Below are positions 15,363-23,305 of a stretch of DNA of 64,000 bases, in pieces. Within the stretch, counting starts at the first letter, position 1. Every line of letters begins with the position of its first letter. A program made the position numbers and the translations under genes. Source of the DNA: Paenibacillus borealis (GTDB lineage Bacteria > Bacillota > Bacilli > Paenibacillales > Paenibacillaceae); assembly GCF_000758665.1 (NCBI RefSeq), contig NZ_CP009285.1, forward strand, positions 620,001-684,000, in the 5' to 3' direction. The notes under the pieces were generated by a model. That model had not been told where the DNA came from and did not search any database. It saw nothing but the letters and a program-made list of their open reading frames with translations.

Positions 15363-15779
15363 AATGGAAAAGAGTGCTTCTGCGCCGGATTTGCAATAAA
15401 TTGCTGCCTGGTGATGAATATTTAAGACTAAAACCATATATGTGGCCGATTATCATCCGTTTATCTCGCTCAATCGCCGTTTTTTATTTTTGTGAGACAG
15501 CGGCGGGGTTGTTCCTGGATTTCTTATGATTTATTTGGAATTAAAGCTTGGATCATGATTTCGTAAATCGTCGTAAGGATGAGTAAACAGAAGATGCAGA
15601 GAGTTTGAAGCTAAAGTAAGCGTTACCTGATACATAATTGGAGTTGTAGATGCGCTATTAAGGTAATTATGAATGTTTACAAATTGTTCCTGCATTAGAG
15701 CCTGATTCTATGAAAAGCTGCACTTTCAGCCGTCGCAAACGATTCACTGCAGAGGGGTGATTTTCCGTTTCCTGCCTGC
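15363..15779. other. intergenic region, nothing recognised
   Basis: About 400 bp with no frame carrying a ribosome binding site, no recognisable RNA and no obvious repeat. Composition is AT-rich. Confidence 0.4.
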
Positions 15780-15810
15780 TTGACTTGGACCATACTCCAG
15801 GGATTATCAT
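15780..15810 (+). promoter_or_regulatory. MerR-type promoter of the merR-SDR operon
   Basis: TTGACT (15780-15785) and TATCAT (15805-15810) are separated by 19 bp, the overlong spacer that MerR activators correct by untwisting. The spacer holds the dyad CTTGGA-ccatac-TCCAGG. This strongly suggests autoregulated activation by the gene starting at 15884. Confidence 0.75.
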
Positions 15811-15883
15811 TTGATTCTGTAAGGGCAGACTGTCAATAAAGTACCAAGCCTGAAAGCCAGGCCAAGAAGGAGGCCAGCAGCCA

Positions 15884-16285
15884 ATGGAGCCTGTTTATAC
15901 GATCGCCGAGGTAGCAGAGCGGACAGGACTCAGCCAGGATACCATCCGCTATTATGAGAAAATCAAGCTGCTCCCCCCGGCAAGCCGCAAGGAGAACGGC
16001 CAGCGGGCATACAGCAGGCGTGAGCTGGACCGGGTGCACTTCGTCGCTATTCTCAAAAGAACCCATATGCCGCTGCGCACCATTCAAGAATATATCCGGG
16101 CTTCAGCGGAAGAGGACTACGAGGAATGCTACAGTGTGCTGGACGTGCATAAAACGCTGATTGAAGAGCAGCTCGCAGAACTGACGGCGGCGCTGGAGCT
16201 TATGAAATACAAGCTGAAGAACTTCCGGGAGATAAAGGACGGCAAGTTCATCGCGGAAATGGAACAGAGGAGGAACGAAGAATGA
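15884..16285 (+). CDS. MerR family transcriptional regulator
   Basis: This 133-residue protein starts with a classic MerR winged helix (YTIAEVAERTGLSQDTIRYY at about 5-24, then EKIKLLPPASRKENGQRAYS). A dimerisation coiled coil (about 80-120) follows, with a short, charged C-terminus lacking metal-binding cysteines. It therefore resembles the AdhR/YfmP type rather than the mercury type. AAGGAGG precedes the ATG. It overlaps the following oxidoreductase gene by four bases (ATGA), so the pair is one operon controlled by the 19-bp-spacer promoter at 15780. Confidence 0.92.
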   Translation: MEPVYTIAEVAERTGLSQDTIRYYEKIKLLPPASRKENGQRAYSRRELDRVHFVAILKRTHMPLRTIQEYIRASAEEDYEECYSVLDVHKTLIEEQLAELTAALELMKYKLKNFREIKDGKFIAEMEQRRNEE

Positions 16286-17304
16286 ATACTGGGGTAAATC
16301 AAGAGATGAACAAAGAGTTGAATAACGTGACAGTTAAGCAGCGCCCGATTCCTTCCGGATTTGGCCCGGACACTACGGCAGAGGAAGTAATCCAAGGCCA
16401 TAATCTGAGCGGTAAAATAGCGGTCGTGACCGGCGGCTACTCCGGCCTGGGCCTGGAGACCACGCGTGTCCTGGCTGCAGCGGGGGCCACTGTGATAGTA
16501 CCGGTGCGGACACCGGAGAAGGCCCGGCTTGCCCTTGCCGGCATTCCTGGAGTCCAGCTGGAGGCGCTGGATTTGCTGGACCCGGCATCGGTTGATGCCT
16601 TCGCGCAGCGGTTCCTGGACTCCGGCCGGCCGCTGGATATCCTCATTCACAGTGCAGGCATTATGGCCTCTCCGCTGGCCCGGGATGCCCGCGGGTACGA
16701 AGTGCAGTTCGCGACCAACCATCTGGGGCATTTCCGGCTGGCGGCCCGGCTCTGGCCTGCGCTGGTGAAGGCGGGAGGCGCTCGGGTGGTCTCCGTATCT
16801 TCACGCGGCCACCGTATTGCCGGTGTTGATTTCGCAGACGTGAATTTTGAGCGCCGGGCCTATGAGAAATGGACAGCCTACGGCCAGTCGAAGACCGCCA
16901 ATGTGCTGTTCGCCCTTGAACTGGACAAACGCGGGCAAGCGCAGGGTGTCCGGGCATTCTCAGTGCATCCCGGCAGCATCCTGACCGATCTGGCCCGGCA
17001 TCTGTCTTATGACGAGCTGCGCGCCATGGGGGCGCTGGATGAAGCGGGCAACCGCATTCCGGCCGGGCAGACGAGTCATATGAAGACGGTGCAGCAGGGA
17101 GCCGCGACCAGTGTGTGGTGCGCGGTGAGCCCGCAGCTCGAAGGTGAGGGCGGCGTGTACTGCGAGGATGCTGACATCGCTCCTGTTGCGGAGTCAGGGG
17201 ATTCGCAACAGCCGGGCGTACAGGCCTGGGCGATCGATCCGGGCAACGCCCTGCGGCTGTGGGAACTGAGTGAGGCTATGACGGGGGTTACATTCCCTGT
17301 CTGA
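16282..17304 (+). CDS. short-chain dehydrogenase/reductase (retinol-dehydrogenase-like SDR)
   Basis: This 340-residue NAD(P)-dependent oxidoreductase has a Rossmann motif TGGYSGLG (about 51-58), HSAGIM in the NNAG position, FATNHLGHF, catalytic Ser in VSVSSRGH, and Tyr/Lys in YGQSK. An N-terminal extension of about 40 residues precedes the fold. The arrangement matches the WW-oxidoreductase/retinol dehydrogenase-like SDRs that act on aldehydes or ketones. Substrate is unknown. Coupling to a MerR regulator suggests induction by a reactive carbonyl or similar stress. Confidence 0.9.
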   Translation: MNTGVNQEMNKELNNVTVKQRPIPSGFGPDTTAEEVIQGHNLSGKIAVVTGGYSGLGLETTRVLAAAGATVIVPVRTPEKARLALAGIPGVQLEALDLLDPASVDAFAQRFLDSGRPLDILIHSAGIMASPLARDARGYEVQFATNHLGHFRLAARLWPALVKAGGARVVSVSSRGHRIAGVDFADVNFERRAYEKWTAYGQSKTANVLFALELDKRGQAQGVRAFSVHPGSILTDLARHLSYDELRAMGALDEAGNRIPAGQTSHMKTVQQGAATSVWCAVSPQLEGEGGVYCEDADIAPVAESGDSQQPGVQAWAIDPGNALRLWELSEAMTGVTFPV

Positions 17305-17318
17305 TTGATCTAAACAAC

Positions 17319-17359
17319 AAAAATGGTGCCGGCCCTGTAAAGAGGGCGGCACCATTTTG
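17319..17359. terminator. bidirectional terminator between SDR and glutaredoxin genes
   Basis: AAAATGGTGCCG and CGGCACCATTTT form a stem with A-run and T-run on either side, so it can serve the convergent transcripts from both directions. Confidence 0.85.
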
Positions 17360-17377
17360 CATAATTGGTATTATTCA

Positions 17378-17620
17378 TTAGTGAACAGCTGCTTCAATAA
17401 GCTCCTGAAGCTCAGGAAGGTTGAAGCCTTTGACAGCCCGGTTTCCGGCTACGGTGACTGGAACACCCATGAAGCCCAGCTTCTCGACTTCTTCCTGATA
17501 GACAGTACTGGTCATCACATCTCTGACTTCGAAGGCAATGCCCTTGCTCTCAAGCAGCTGCTTCACCTGATTGCAGTCGCTGCATCCCGATGTGGAATAG
17601 ATGATTATGTTCTTGCTCAT
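17378..17620 (-). CDS. glutaredoxin/NrdH-like redoxin
   Basis: This 80-residue thioredoxin-fold protein has an active site C13-S-D-C16, a cis-proline in GVPVTV, and the ending GFNLPELQELIE, all typical of small glutaredoxin-like proteins (NrdH or YruB type). It reduces disulfides using thioredoxin reductase or bacillithiol. Its ATG overlaps the stop of the BrxC-like gene by four bases, indicating coupling and joint function in thiol repair. Confidence 0.88.
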   Translation of the reverse strand: MSKNIIIYSTSGCSDCNQVKQLLESKGIAFEVRDVMTSTVYQEEVEKLGFMGVPVTVAGNRAVKGFNLPELQELIEAAVH

Positions 17621-17943
17621 TGCTCCACAGCTTCCTTGATGGCGCCACGGGTGATTTTCCAGTGGGAAGTGTTCCAGCGGACCTCACCATCCTCCAGCAG
17701 GAAAATCTGCGGTGATTCATGCTTAATCCCGAAATCCTCGGCAATCTGATTGGAGATCGGACGGTCTTCGATTACATGTACAATGGCAGCGGGAGTATCG
17801 GAATCCTGTGTATAGGCCTGAAATTCCTCGTTTGCTTTGGCGCTGATCGGGCAGGTGGTGCTGTGCTTGAAGAGCAGCTTTTTGCCGGGTTGCCCTACAT
17901 ATTGTTGCAGTTCATCCAAGGTATGGATTTGTTGAATAGACAT
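17617..17943 (-). CDS. brxC: monothiol bacilliredoxin (YtxJ/BrxC)
   Basis: This 108-residue protein of the YtxJ family has a single active-site cysteine in TCPIS (Cys31), the same place as in Bacillus subtilis BrxC, and a cis-proline segment ESPQIFLL. It removes bacillithiol from oxidised proteins. GGAAGG lies upstream of the ATG. It is the first gene of a two-gene operon with a glutaredoxin-like protein. Two small dyads around TTGTTAACAA lie 40-65 bp upstream and may be a repressor site. Confidence 0.9.
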   Translation of the reverse strand: MSIQQIHTLDELQQYVGQPGKKLLFKHSTTCPISAKANEEFQAYTQDSDTPAAIVHVIEDRPISNQIAEDFGIKHESPQIFLLEDGEVRWNTSHWKITRGAIKEAVEQ

Positions 17944-17980
17944 CAGAGGATCACCTTCCTGGGATATAATTTAGTAAGCC

Positions 17981-18008
17981 TGTTGTCAACAATTGTGTTG
18001 TTAACAAC
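17981..18008 (-). promoter_or_regulatory. tandem dyads upstream of the brxC-like operon
   Basis: TGTTGTCAACA (17981-17991) and GTTGTTAACAAC (17997-18008) are each palindromic and about 16.5 bp centre to centre. On the minus strand a TTGACA overlaps the first dyad, and with 17-bp spacing a weak -10 (TATCCC) follows. The layout fits a repressed redox promoter; the regulator is unknown. Confidence 0.5.
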
Positions 18009-18087
18009 TATTATTCTTGATTGTAACATAGTTCAAAATTAAAGCAAAAGAATGTTCAGGAGGCTTATCCCCCTCCCTTACGGGATG

Positions 18088-18116
18088 TTGATTAAGACAT
18101 ATTGCCGTGCTAATGT
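18088..18116 (+). promoter_or_regulatory. promoter of the second SDR gene
   Basis: TTGATT (18088-18093), 17 bp, TAATGT (18111-18116), about 60 bp before the ATG at 18175. Confidence 0.5.
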
Positions 18117-18174
18117 GAGAGTGATGCAGCAACGCTCTGCGCATAAATAAGCAGGTATGAGGGGTGTGCAATTC

Positions 18175-18897
18175 ATGACAAGGGTCGCTTTTGTAACCGG
18201 TGCCGACCGCGGGCTCGGGTTTTATCTGGTACGCTTTCTTCTGGAGAATAAATACACAGTTTTTGCCGGCCGGTATTTACCGGAAGTGGAAGCGCTGGAG
18301 GCTTTGAAAGGGCAATACCAGGATACGCTAATGCTGGTCCCTCTTGATATCGGCAGCGCAGAGAGCGTGAAGGAAGCAGCGCGGAGTATTGCCGGCAGTA
18401 CGGGACATATCGATATTATTATCAACAATGCAGGTATTATCCACCAGGCTGATAATGCTACCATGCTCGTGGATATGGATGATGAGGCCATGGCGCATCT
18501 CTATAATGTGAATACGCTCGGCGCGCTCAGAGTAAGCAATGCGCTCATGGGATTGCTTCTGCAGGGCAAGCAGCGGCTGATTATTAACATCTCCTCAGAG
18601 GCAGGCAGCATCAGCCGGAACAAAAGGATTAACATGTACGGCTACTGCATGTCGAAGGCGGCGCTGAATATGCAGTCCTCGCTGATGCACAATCATCTGC
18701 GTAAGCTGGGCGGACAGGTGATGGTCTTTCATCCCGGCTGGCTGCAGTCTTATATGAGCGGAGAGAAGAATATGGAAGCGCCGATTCCTCCGGAGGAATC
18801 AGCGTATAAGATTATGAATATCGTACAGGATCATAAGAAATATCTGGGCGAGGAACCGGTGTACATCGATCTGGACGGCAATCTCTGGCCCTGGTAA
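18175..18897 (+). CDS. short-chain dehydrogenase/reductase (classical SDR)
   Basis: This 240-residue protein has the N-terminal cofactor motif TGADRGLG (about 8-15), NNAGI, Ser in INISSEAGS, and catalytic Tyr/Lys in YGYCMSKAALN. The first basic residue after strand 2 (AGRYLPE) is compatible with NADPH. Substrate is unknown. ATG 18175 is preferred because the Rossmann strand normally begins within ten residues of the start, and GAGGGG lies upstream; an in-frame ATG at 18157 is possible. It stands next to a ThuA-like gene on the same strand, which may point to sugar metabolism. Confidence 0.88.
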   Translation: MTRVAFVTGADRGLGFYLVRFLLENKYTVFAGRYLPEVEALEALKGQYQDTLMLVPLDIGSAESVKEAARSIAGSTGHIDIIINNAGIIHQADNATMLVDMDDEAMAHLYNVNTLGALRVSNALMGLLLQGKQRLIINISSEAGSISRNKRINMYGYCMSKAALNMQSSLMHNHLRKLGGQVMVFHPGWLQSYMSGEKNMEAPIPPEESAYKIMNIVQDHKKYLGEEPVYIDLDGNLWPW

Positions 18898-18973
18898 CAG
18901 CAGCGGACTTTTGTGGGATAATGGATTAAGCAATAATAGATAATTAACTTTGCACAAGAGAGGTGTGAATCTT

Positions 18974-19609
18974 ATGTCTTCCTTCAAAGCACTTGCGTTT
19001 GGCAGCTATACCGAAGTTAAGTATCATCCGTTCGCCGGAGTTGACCGCGAGATTGAGCAGCTGCTGGACCCGGAATTTCAGGTCGTATCGACTGAGGATT
19101 ACGGGCTGATGAACAAGGAACAGTTATCGGACTGCAGGCTGGTGGTCTCCTATACTGAATTCTCTGATGAGAAATTATCCGCTGCGCAGAGCGGCGCACT
19201 GCTGTCTTATGTGGCTGGCGGCGGCGGTCTGCTTGTAGTGCATAACGGGATCTCCCTGCAGCGCAATCAGGAGTTAGGCGCGATGCTGGGTGCCCATTTC
19301 ACCCACCATCCGGATTATACCGCGCTGCATATGACGATTCCCGCCCGGGAGCACCCTATTATGCAGGGCATCAATGACTTTGTTATCGAGGATGAACCTT
19401 ACTATTTCGAGCAGCAGCCGCATTTCGAGTCCACGATTCTTGCAGAATATCCCCATGGAGGGGCGATGAGGCAGGCGGCTTGGTGCCATGAATTCGGACA
19501 AGGGCGGGTAGTCTACCTGATGCCCGGCCATCATCTGCCTTCCTTCTCGGTGGAGCCGTTCCGCCGGATGATCCGCAGAGGCGGGTTATGGGCAGCAGGA
19601 CTGCTGTAA
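18974..19609 (+). CDS. ThuA-like (trehalose utilisation) domain protein
   Basis: This 211-residue protein has the class I glutamine-amidotransferase-like fold of the ThuA family. Visible features are the LLSYVAGGGGLLVVHNGISL strand-turn, HFTHHPDY and the C-terminal GQGRVVYLMPGHHLPSF with the paired histidines conserved in ThuA. ThuA proteins act on sugars such as trehalose or 3-keto-glycosides. GAGAGGTG precedes ATG 18974. It lies 76 bp downstream of an SDR gene and upstream of a terminator at 19621, so the two may be an operon handling keto-sugars (inference). Confidence 0.8.
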   Translation: MSSFKALAFGSYTEVKYHPFAGVDREIEQLLDPEFQVVSTEDYGLMNKEQLSDCRLVVSYTEFSDEKLSAAQSGALLSYVAGGGGLLVVHNGISLQRNQELGAMLGAHFTHHPDYTALHMTIPAREHPIMQGINDFVIEDEPYYFEQQPHFESTILAEYPHGGAMRQAAWCHEFGQGRVVYLMPGHHLPSFSVEPFRRMIRRGGLWAAGLL

Positions 19610-19620
19610 GATAATGTGGA

Positions 19621-19656
19621 GACCGGCTTAAGCTATGCTTAGGCTGGTTTCTTTTA
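19621..19656 (+). terminator. terminator after the ThuA-like gene
   Basis: ACCGGCTTAAGC and GCTTAGGCTGGT pair (two G-T pairs) around a TAT loop, followed by TTCTTTTATTT. Confidence 0.8.
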
Positions 19657-19675
19657 TTTATTCTAAAAAAACACC

Positions 19676-19707
19676 TTGACCCTGACACTAGTGTCAGGGT
19701 TTATACT
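19676..19707 (+). promoter_or_regulatory. MerR promoter with 22-bp perfect palindrome
   Basis: TTGACC (19676-19681) and TATACT (19702-19707) are separated by 20 bp. Between and overlapping them, 19679-19700 is a perfect inverted repeat with half-site ACCCTGACACT. This is the geometry of MerR-controlled promoters and points to autoregulation of the gene at 19747 and probably control of the downstream thioredoxin. Confidence 0.85.
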
Positions 19708-19746
19708 GAGAGCAGACCATTTCTCATGAACCCCGGGGAGACTGCC

Positions 19747-20112
19747 ATGAAAATAGGTGAACTAGCCACACTTACGGGCGTAAGCGTCCGTTCATTGCGA
19801 TATTATGAGCGTCAGGGACTGATCAAACCGCTGCGCCAGGACAACGGCTACCGTGAATATTCGCCGCTTGCCGTGGATACGGTGGAAACGATCAAGCTGT
19901 ATTTGAATCTGGGCCTGTCGACAGAAGAGATTGCAGGATTCCTGCACTGTGTTCTGAAGAATAAAGAGGCGTTCTGTGCGGAAGTGATGCCGCTGTACCG
20001 CAGCAAGCTGGAGGAGATTGAACGCCAGCTGGTTGAGCTGAATCAGATCAAGCTGAATCTGCAGGACCGGATGGCTTCGATTCTGCAGGAGCAGCAGAAC
20101 GAAGAGGAATAA
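19747..20112 (+). CDS. MerR family transcriptional regulator
   Basis: This 121-residue protein has a winged helix MKIGELATLTGVSVRSLRYY (1-20) and ERQGLIKPLRQDNGYREY, then a dimerisation helix rich in Glu/Gln. Two cysteines (in HCVLKNKEAFCAEV) lie in the region where MerR proteins place ligand or redox-sensing residues, which fits a thiol sensor, but no classical metal site is seen. GGGGAG precedes ATG 19747. It sits 63 bp upstream of a thioredoxin gene and behind a perfect-palindrome MerR promoter. Confidence 0.9.
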   Translation: MKIGELATLTGVSVRSLRYYERQGLIKPLRQDNGYREYSPLAVDTVETIKLYLNLGLSTEEIAGFLHCVLKNKEAFCAEVMPLYRSKLEEIERQLVELNQIKLNLQDRMASILQEQQNEEE

Positions 20113-20175
20113 GGCGGGTAGATTGAAGATGTTTCTGTGAATATTGAATGTTAAATTTTGAAGGAGGAGCTTGAG

Positions 20176-20517
20176 ATGGCTATGATAATTGCCGATAACG
20201 CCGCAGCTGTGCGTGATCAGCTGAAGGCTGGCGGAACCGTGCTGGTGGATTACGGTGCATCCTGGTGCCCGCCATGCAGAACTCTGCTGCCGATTCTGGA
20301 AGAGCTGAACGCCGAGTATGGGGACGATGTGAGTATGATTAAGGTGGACTGTGATGAACTGCCGGAACTCGCCTCGGAAGCCGGGGTCATGAGTATGCCG
20401 ACAGTGATCGTATACAGCGGAGGCCAACCTGTGGAGAAGCTGGTCGGCCTGCGGCCGAAATCCGTCTATCAGGGCGTGCTGAACAAAGTGGCCGGAGCGG
20501 TGCGCGGTACTCTTTAA
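20176..20517 (+). CDS. thioredoxin family protein
   Basis: This 113-residue protein has the active site W30-C31-P-P-C34, with the atypical CPPC instead of CGPC, and the cis-Pro motif SMPTVIVY. The CPPC dipeptide usually makes the disulfide more oxidising than in TrxA, so this is probably an auxiliary thioredoxin and not the housekeeping one. AAGGAGG precedes ATG 20176. It likely shares the MerR-controlled promoter at 19676. Confidence 0.9.
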   Translation: MAMIIADNAAAVRDQLKAGGTVLVDYGASWCPPCRTLLPILEELNAEYGDDVSMIKVDCDELPELASEAGVMSMPTVIVYSGGQPVEKLVGLRPKSVYQGVLNKVAGAVRGTL

Positions 20518-20555
20518 GGTATGGCAACGGGGAGGGCGACTCCCGGCAAGTGAAC

Positions 20556-20603
20556 AAGGCAGGATGCCGCATGAATATCATGCAGCGTCCTGCCTTTGTA
20601 TTT
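20556..20603. terminator. terminator between thioredoxin and CHAD genes
   Basis: AAGGCAGGATGC and GCGTCCTGCCTT form the base of a long hairpin with an inner GCATGA/TCATGC extension. It serves the thioredoxin transcript and may also end the convergent CHAD transcript. Confidence 0.75.
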
Positions 20604-20625
20604 TCCGGAAATATATATAATGCCG

Positions 20626-21537
20626 CTATTTCGCGCTCTCTGCTGCAGGGACAACTGGAACAACTGGGACAACCTCATTCTGATGCAGCGCTTCCAGTAC
20701 TTCTGCACGCAGACTTTCGGTGAACGCCGTCCATGTTTTTTTGCCGACATCGAGCTCTTCCCGTCCAATGGAATTCAGTGTTTCGAGCCACACCCGCTTA
20801 TCATTGATCACTCCGAGCTGATCCTGAATGTCCTTATAGATTGCTTCGTGGGCATGGAATTTCTGATTCAGCGCAAAAGCGGCCGCATTAGCCGTATAAC
20901 GCAGATGTTTGGCAGCAATCCGCAGCTCATGAAGCGCCTCGAAGGCTTCCTTGGATTCAGCTTCAGGCCCTTTGAACAAGGTTTTGCAGGCTTTTTTCCT
21001 CTGCTCAAAAGCGACTTCAAGCTCGCGCATGACCACATTGGCATCTTTTTTGGCGGCGAGCGGCTCCAGCTGTGTCCCGATAAAAGCAGTCCACTGTGCG
21101 TCGAGGGCCTTGCCGGTCAGCTTCGGAAGCGCTTCCTCCAGCTTCTTGCGGAATATCTTCCGCTTATCCTTCTGGTGTTTGATTACCGCCTTGAGCAGTT
21201 CGGCGGTTTTGACATCGCCCGCCTCTTTGGCGGTCTTGCGCCGTTCCTTGAAGGATGCAATCAGTACATCTGCGTCCCTTACCTTGCCGAGCTTCTTCTG
21301 TGCCTGCTTGAATGTGCTGTACAACTCTTCCGTAACCGAATGGCCCGGATCAAGAATGGACAGGAGTGTCAGCAGCTTGCGGCTATTGACTCTGGCCTGA
21401 TGAATATCTTCATCCCCGAAACCCTTCAGCACATCTTGGCTATAGTCCCGGAAGTTGATATACAGCTTATTCATTGCCTGCTCCCATTGTCTGGCCTTGC
21501 TTAGTTGCCTGTCCTTTGTCAGTTGTTCGGTTGTCAT
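20626..21537 (-). CDS. CHAD domain protein (polyphosphate-associated)
   Basis: This 303-residue helical protein has the two conserved histidine/arginine helices of CHAD domains, IHQARVNSRKLLTLL (about 45-59) and LHELRIAAKHLRYTA (about 212-226). CHAD proteins bind inorganic polyphosphate through these basic residues; some are fused to or near CYTH triphosphatases, but none is adjacent here. The C-terminus ends in the repetitive VVPVVPVVPAAESAK. AGGAG precedes the ATG. It is monocistronic, and convergent with the thioredoxin gene. Confidence 0.85.
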   Translation of the reverse strand: MTTEQLTKDRQLSKARQWEQAMNKLYINFRDYSQDVLKGFGDEDIHQARVNSRKLLTLLSILDPGHSVTEELYSTFKQAQKKLGKVRDADVLIASFKERRKTAKEAGDVKTAELLKAVIKHQKDKRKIFRKKLEEALPKLTGKALDAQWTAFIGTQLEPLAAKKDANVVMRELEVAFEQRKKACKTLFKGPEAESKEAFEALHELRIAAKHLRYTANAAAFALNQKFHAHEAIYKDIQDQLGVINDKRVWLETLNSIGREELDVGKKTWTAFTESLRAEVLEALHQNEVVPVVPVVPAAESAK

Positions 21538-21823
21538 GCGGCATCACTCCTAAGGGTTGTGTATAGCATGAGCTTCAGCGCGAATCTTATGGCTGGGATT
21601 ATCTTCTTATCCTCTAAGGATAACGGGTTCCAGCCGCCATTTCAAATACAGAGTTTATAGGCTCCAGGCTTCGCGGCCGGGGGCAGATCGGTTACAATAT
21701 GACTTATTAAGAAATTGAAATTATCATACAGCGGGATACGCAGCGTTACTTACGGGCTCAGGGCGGTGCCCGGCCTGCCGTATCCGGGAAAGAGGTAGTC
21801 AGTGGGACTCGCAGGCAATTCGA

Positions 21824-22720
21824 ATGAGAAGTGAACCATATAATGTGCTGGAAAATGGAGTGGCGGGCAGGATGCCTGAAGAGATGGTGCTCTTCACACA
21901 TTTGAGCGGGGATGCGGAGGAAGCAGAATCCGGGCAGGATATGCTGCTTCCGTTTGCCTTCGAAGAAATGCTGTGCCGTGATGTCGGAAGCGGAGCGGTT
22001 CCGCCGATACTGCATCTCTGGAGCCACCCGGGAGGTGTGGCGCTGGGGCTGCGGGACAGCAGGCTGCCCCGTGCGGGGGCGGCGATGCAGGCACTTGAAG
22101 AGCAGGGAATCCGCACGGCGGTCCGGCATTCAGGCGGCGCTGCGGTGCCGCTGGATGCCGGAATTGTCAACGTGTCCCTGCTGCTGCCCAAGAGTCCGGG
22201 CAAGCTGGACTTTCACGATGATTTCCGGCTGCTGGCTTCGCTGATTACTGAAGCCGTAGCTGTGAGCCATCCGCAGGCGGCGGCGCTGATCCGTGCCGAA
22301 GAAGTCACCGGGTCATATTGCCCCGGTGACTTCGATCTGGCCATCGGCGGCCGCAAGTTCTGCGGCATTGCCCAGCGGAGACAGAACAACGCGTACTTCG
22401 TCCACGCGTTTGTTGTCGTGTCCGGCACCGGGCTTGCGCGCGGTGAACTCATCCGCAGCTTCTATGCAGAGGCAGCGAATGGGGACGATTCGCTGGATTA
22501 TCCCCGCGTGCGCCCGGAGACGATCGCCGCGCTCGGGGAGCTGGGCGGCCCGGATTCGGCCGCTGCTTTCGCCGCAGGCATCCGGCAGGCGGTTGCCCGC
22601 CGGGGTACCCTGCTGAAGCCGGCGGACCGCCTGCAGCAGGAGACAGGCTACAGCCTGCAGTACGGCGATCCGCGTGTACTGCAGGCGGCGCATGTGCTGC
22701 GGGAGAGGTATGCCCGCTGA
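21824..22720 (+). CDS. lipL: octanoyl-[GcvH]:protein N-octanoyltransferase (LipL-like)
   Basis: This 298-residue protein belongs to the lipoyl/biotinyl ligase fold. Diagnostic features are RHSGGAAVPLDAGIVNVSLL (lipoyl-binding) and EVTGSYCPGDFDLAIGGRKF with Cys166 in the position of the catalytic Cys150 of Bacillus LipL, followed by GIAQRRQNNAYFVHAF. LipL moves octanoyl from GcvH to the E2 subunits of oxo-acid dehydrogenases in lipoate synthesis. The ribosome binding site before ATG 21824 is poor, so the start is less certain. It is monocistronic, followed by repeats. Confidence 0.85.
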   Translation: MRSEPYNVLENGVAGRMPEEMVLFTHLSGDAEEAESGQDMLLPFAFEEMLCRDVGSGAVPPILHLWSHPGGVALGLRDSRLPRAGAAMQALEEQGIRTAVRHSGGAAVPLDAGIVNVSLLLPKSPGKLDFHDDFRLLASLITEAVAVSHPQAAALIRAEEVTGSYCPGDFDLAIGGRKFCGIAQRRQNNAYFVHAFVVVSGTGLARGELIRSFYAEAANGDDSLDYPRVRPETIAALGELGGPDSAAAFAAGIRQAVARRGTLLKPADRLQQETGYSLQYGDPRVLQAAHVLRERYAR

Positions 22721-23305
22721 AGCAAGCGCGCAATGTAACGGGAGCCCTGGGAAGCGTGGAGAGCGGAGAGAGGGCGGTCATTGAAGAGTGAAGGCAGGTG
22801 CCTACGAGAAGGGTGAAGGTAAATGCAGATGAGTGAGTGCAGGCGAGCTAAATTCGCCTGCGCTTTTTGCTGCTTGGGGAGGAGGGGGAAATCCCTTTAA
22901 GTTGGTTAGTGGAAGGGCATTTGGAGATAGAGAGAGGGAAAAATCCTTTTAAGTTGGTGGTGGGAGGACATTTGGAGGTAGATAGAGGGAAAAATCCCTT
23001 TAAGTTGGTTAGTGGGAGGGCATTTCGATGGAAGAGGGCATTTGGCGGAAATGAGGGGCAGAAGTGCTCTTGAATTCGATGGAAGCGGACACTTGGCGGA
23101 AATGAGGGGCAGAAGTGCTCTTGAATTCGATGGAAGCGGACACTTGGCGGAAATGAGGGGCAGAAGTGCCCCCGAATTCGATGGAAGCAGTCAATTAGCG
23201 GAAATGAGGGGCAGAAGTGCCCCTGAATTCGATGGAAGCGGTCATTTGGCGGAAATGAGGAGCAGAAGTGCCCCTGATTCCCGGGAGAGGGCGTCTTACC
23301 CGCCC
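22721..23305. repeat. intergenic minisatellite, two adjoining blocks with 51-bp period
   Basis: Block 1 (about 22885-23035) has three copies marked by AAGTTGGT at 22899, 22951 and 23002. Block 2 (about 23036-23280) has five copies marked by ATGAGG at 23051, 23102, 23153, 23204 and 23255, exactly 51 bp apart, most including GAATTCGATGGAAGC. At the junction both share GGGCATTTGG followed by a G/A-rich stretch, suggesting one ancestral unit. Because 51 is a multiple of three, all frames stay open, which creates a false 196-codon frame on the minus strand. Confidence 0.85.

Noticed and set aside
22885..23280. Possible CRISPR array (regular repeats)
   Set aside because: The whole 51-bp unit is repeated with no variable spacers, and no cas genes are nearby.
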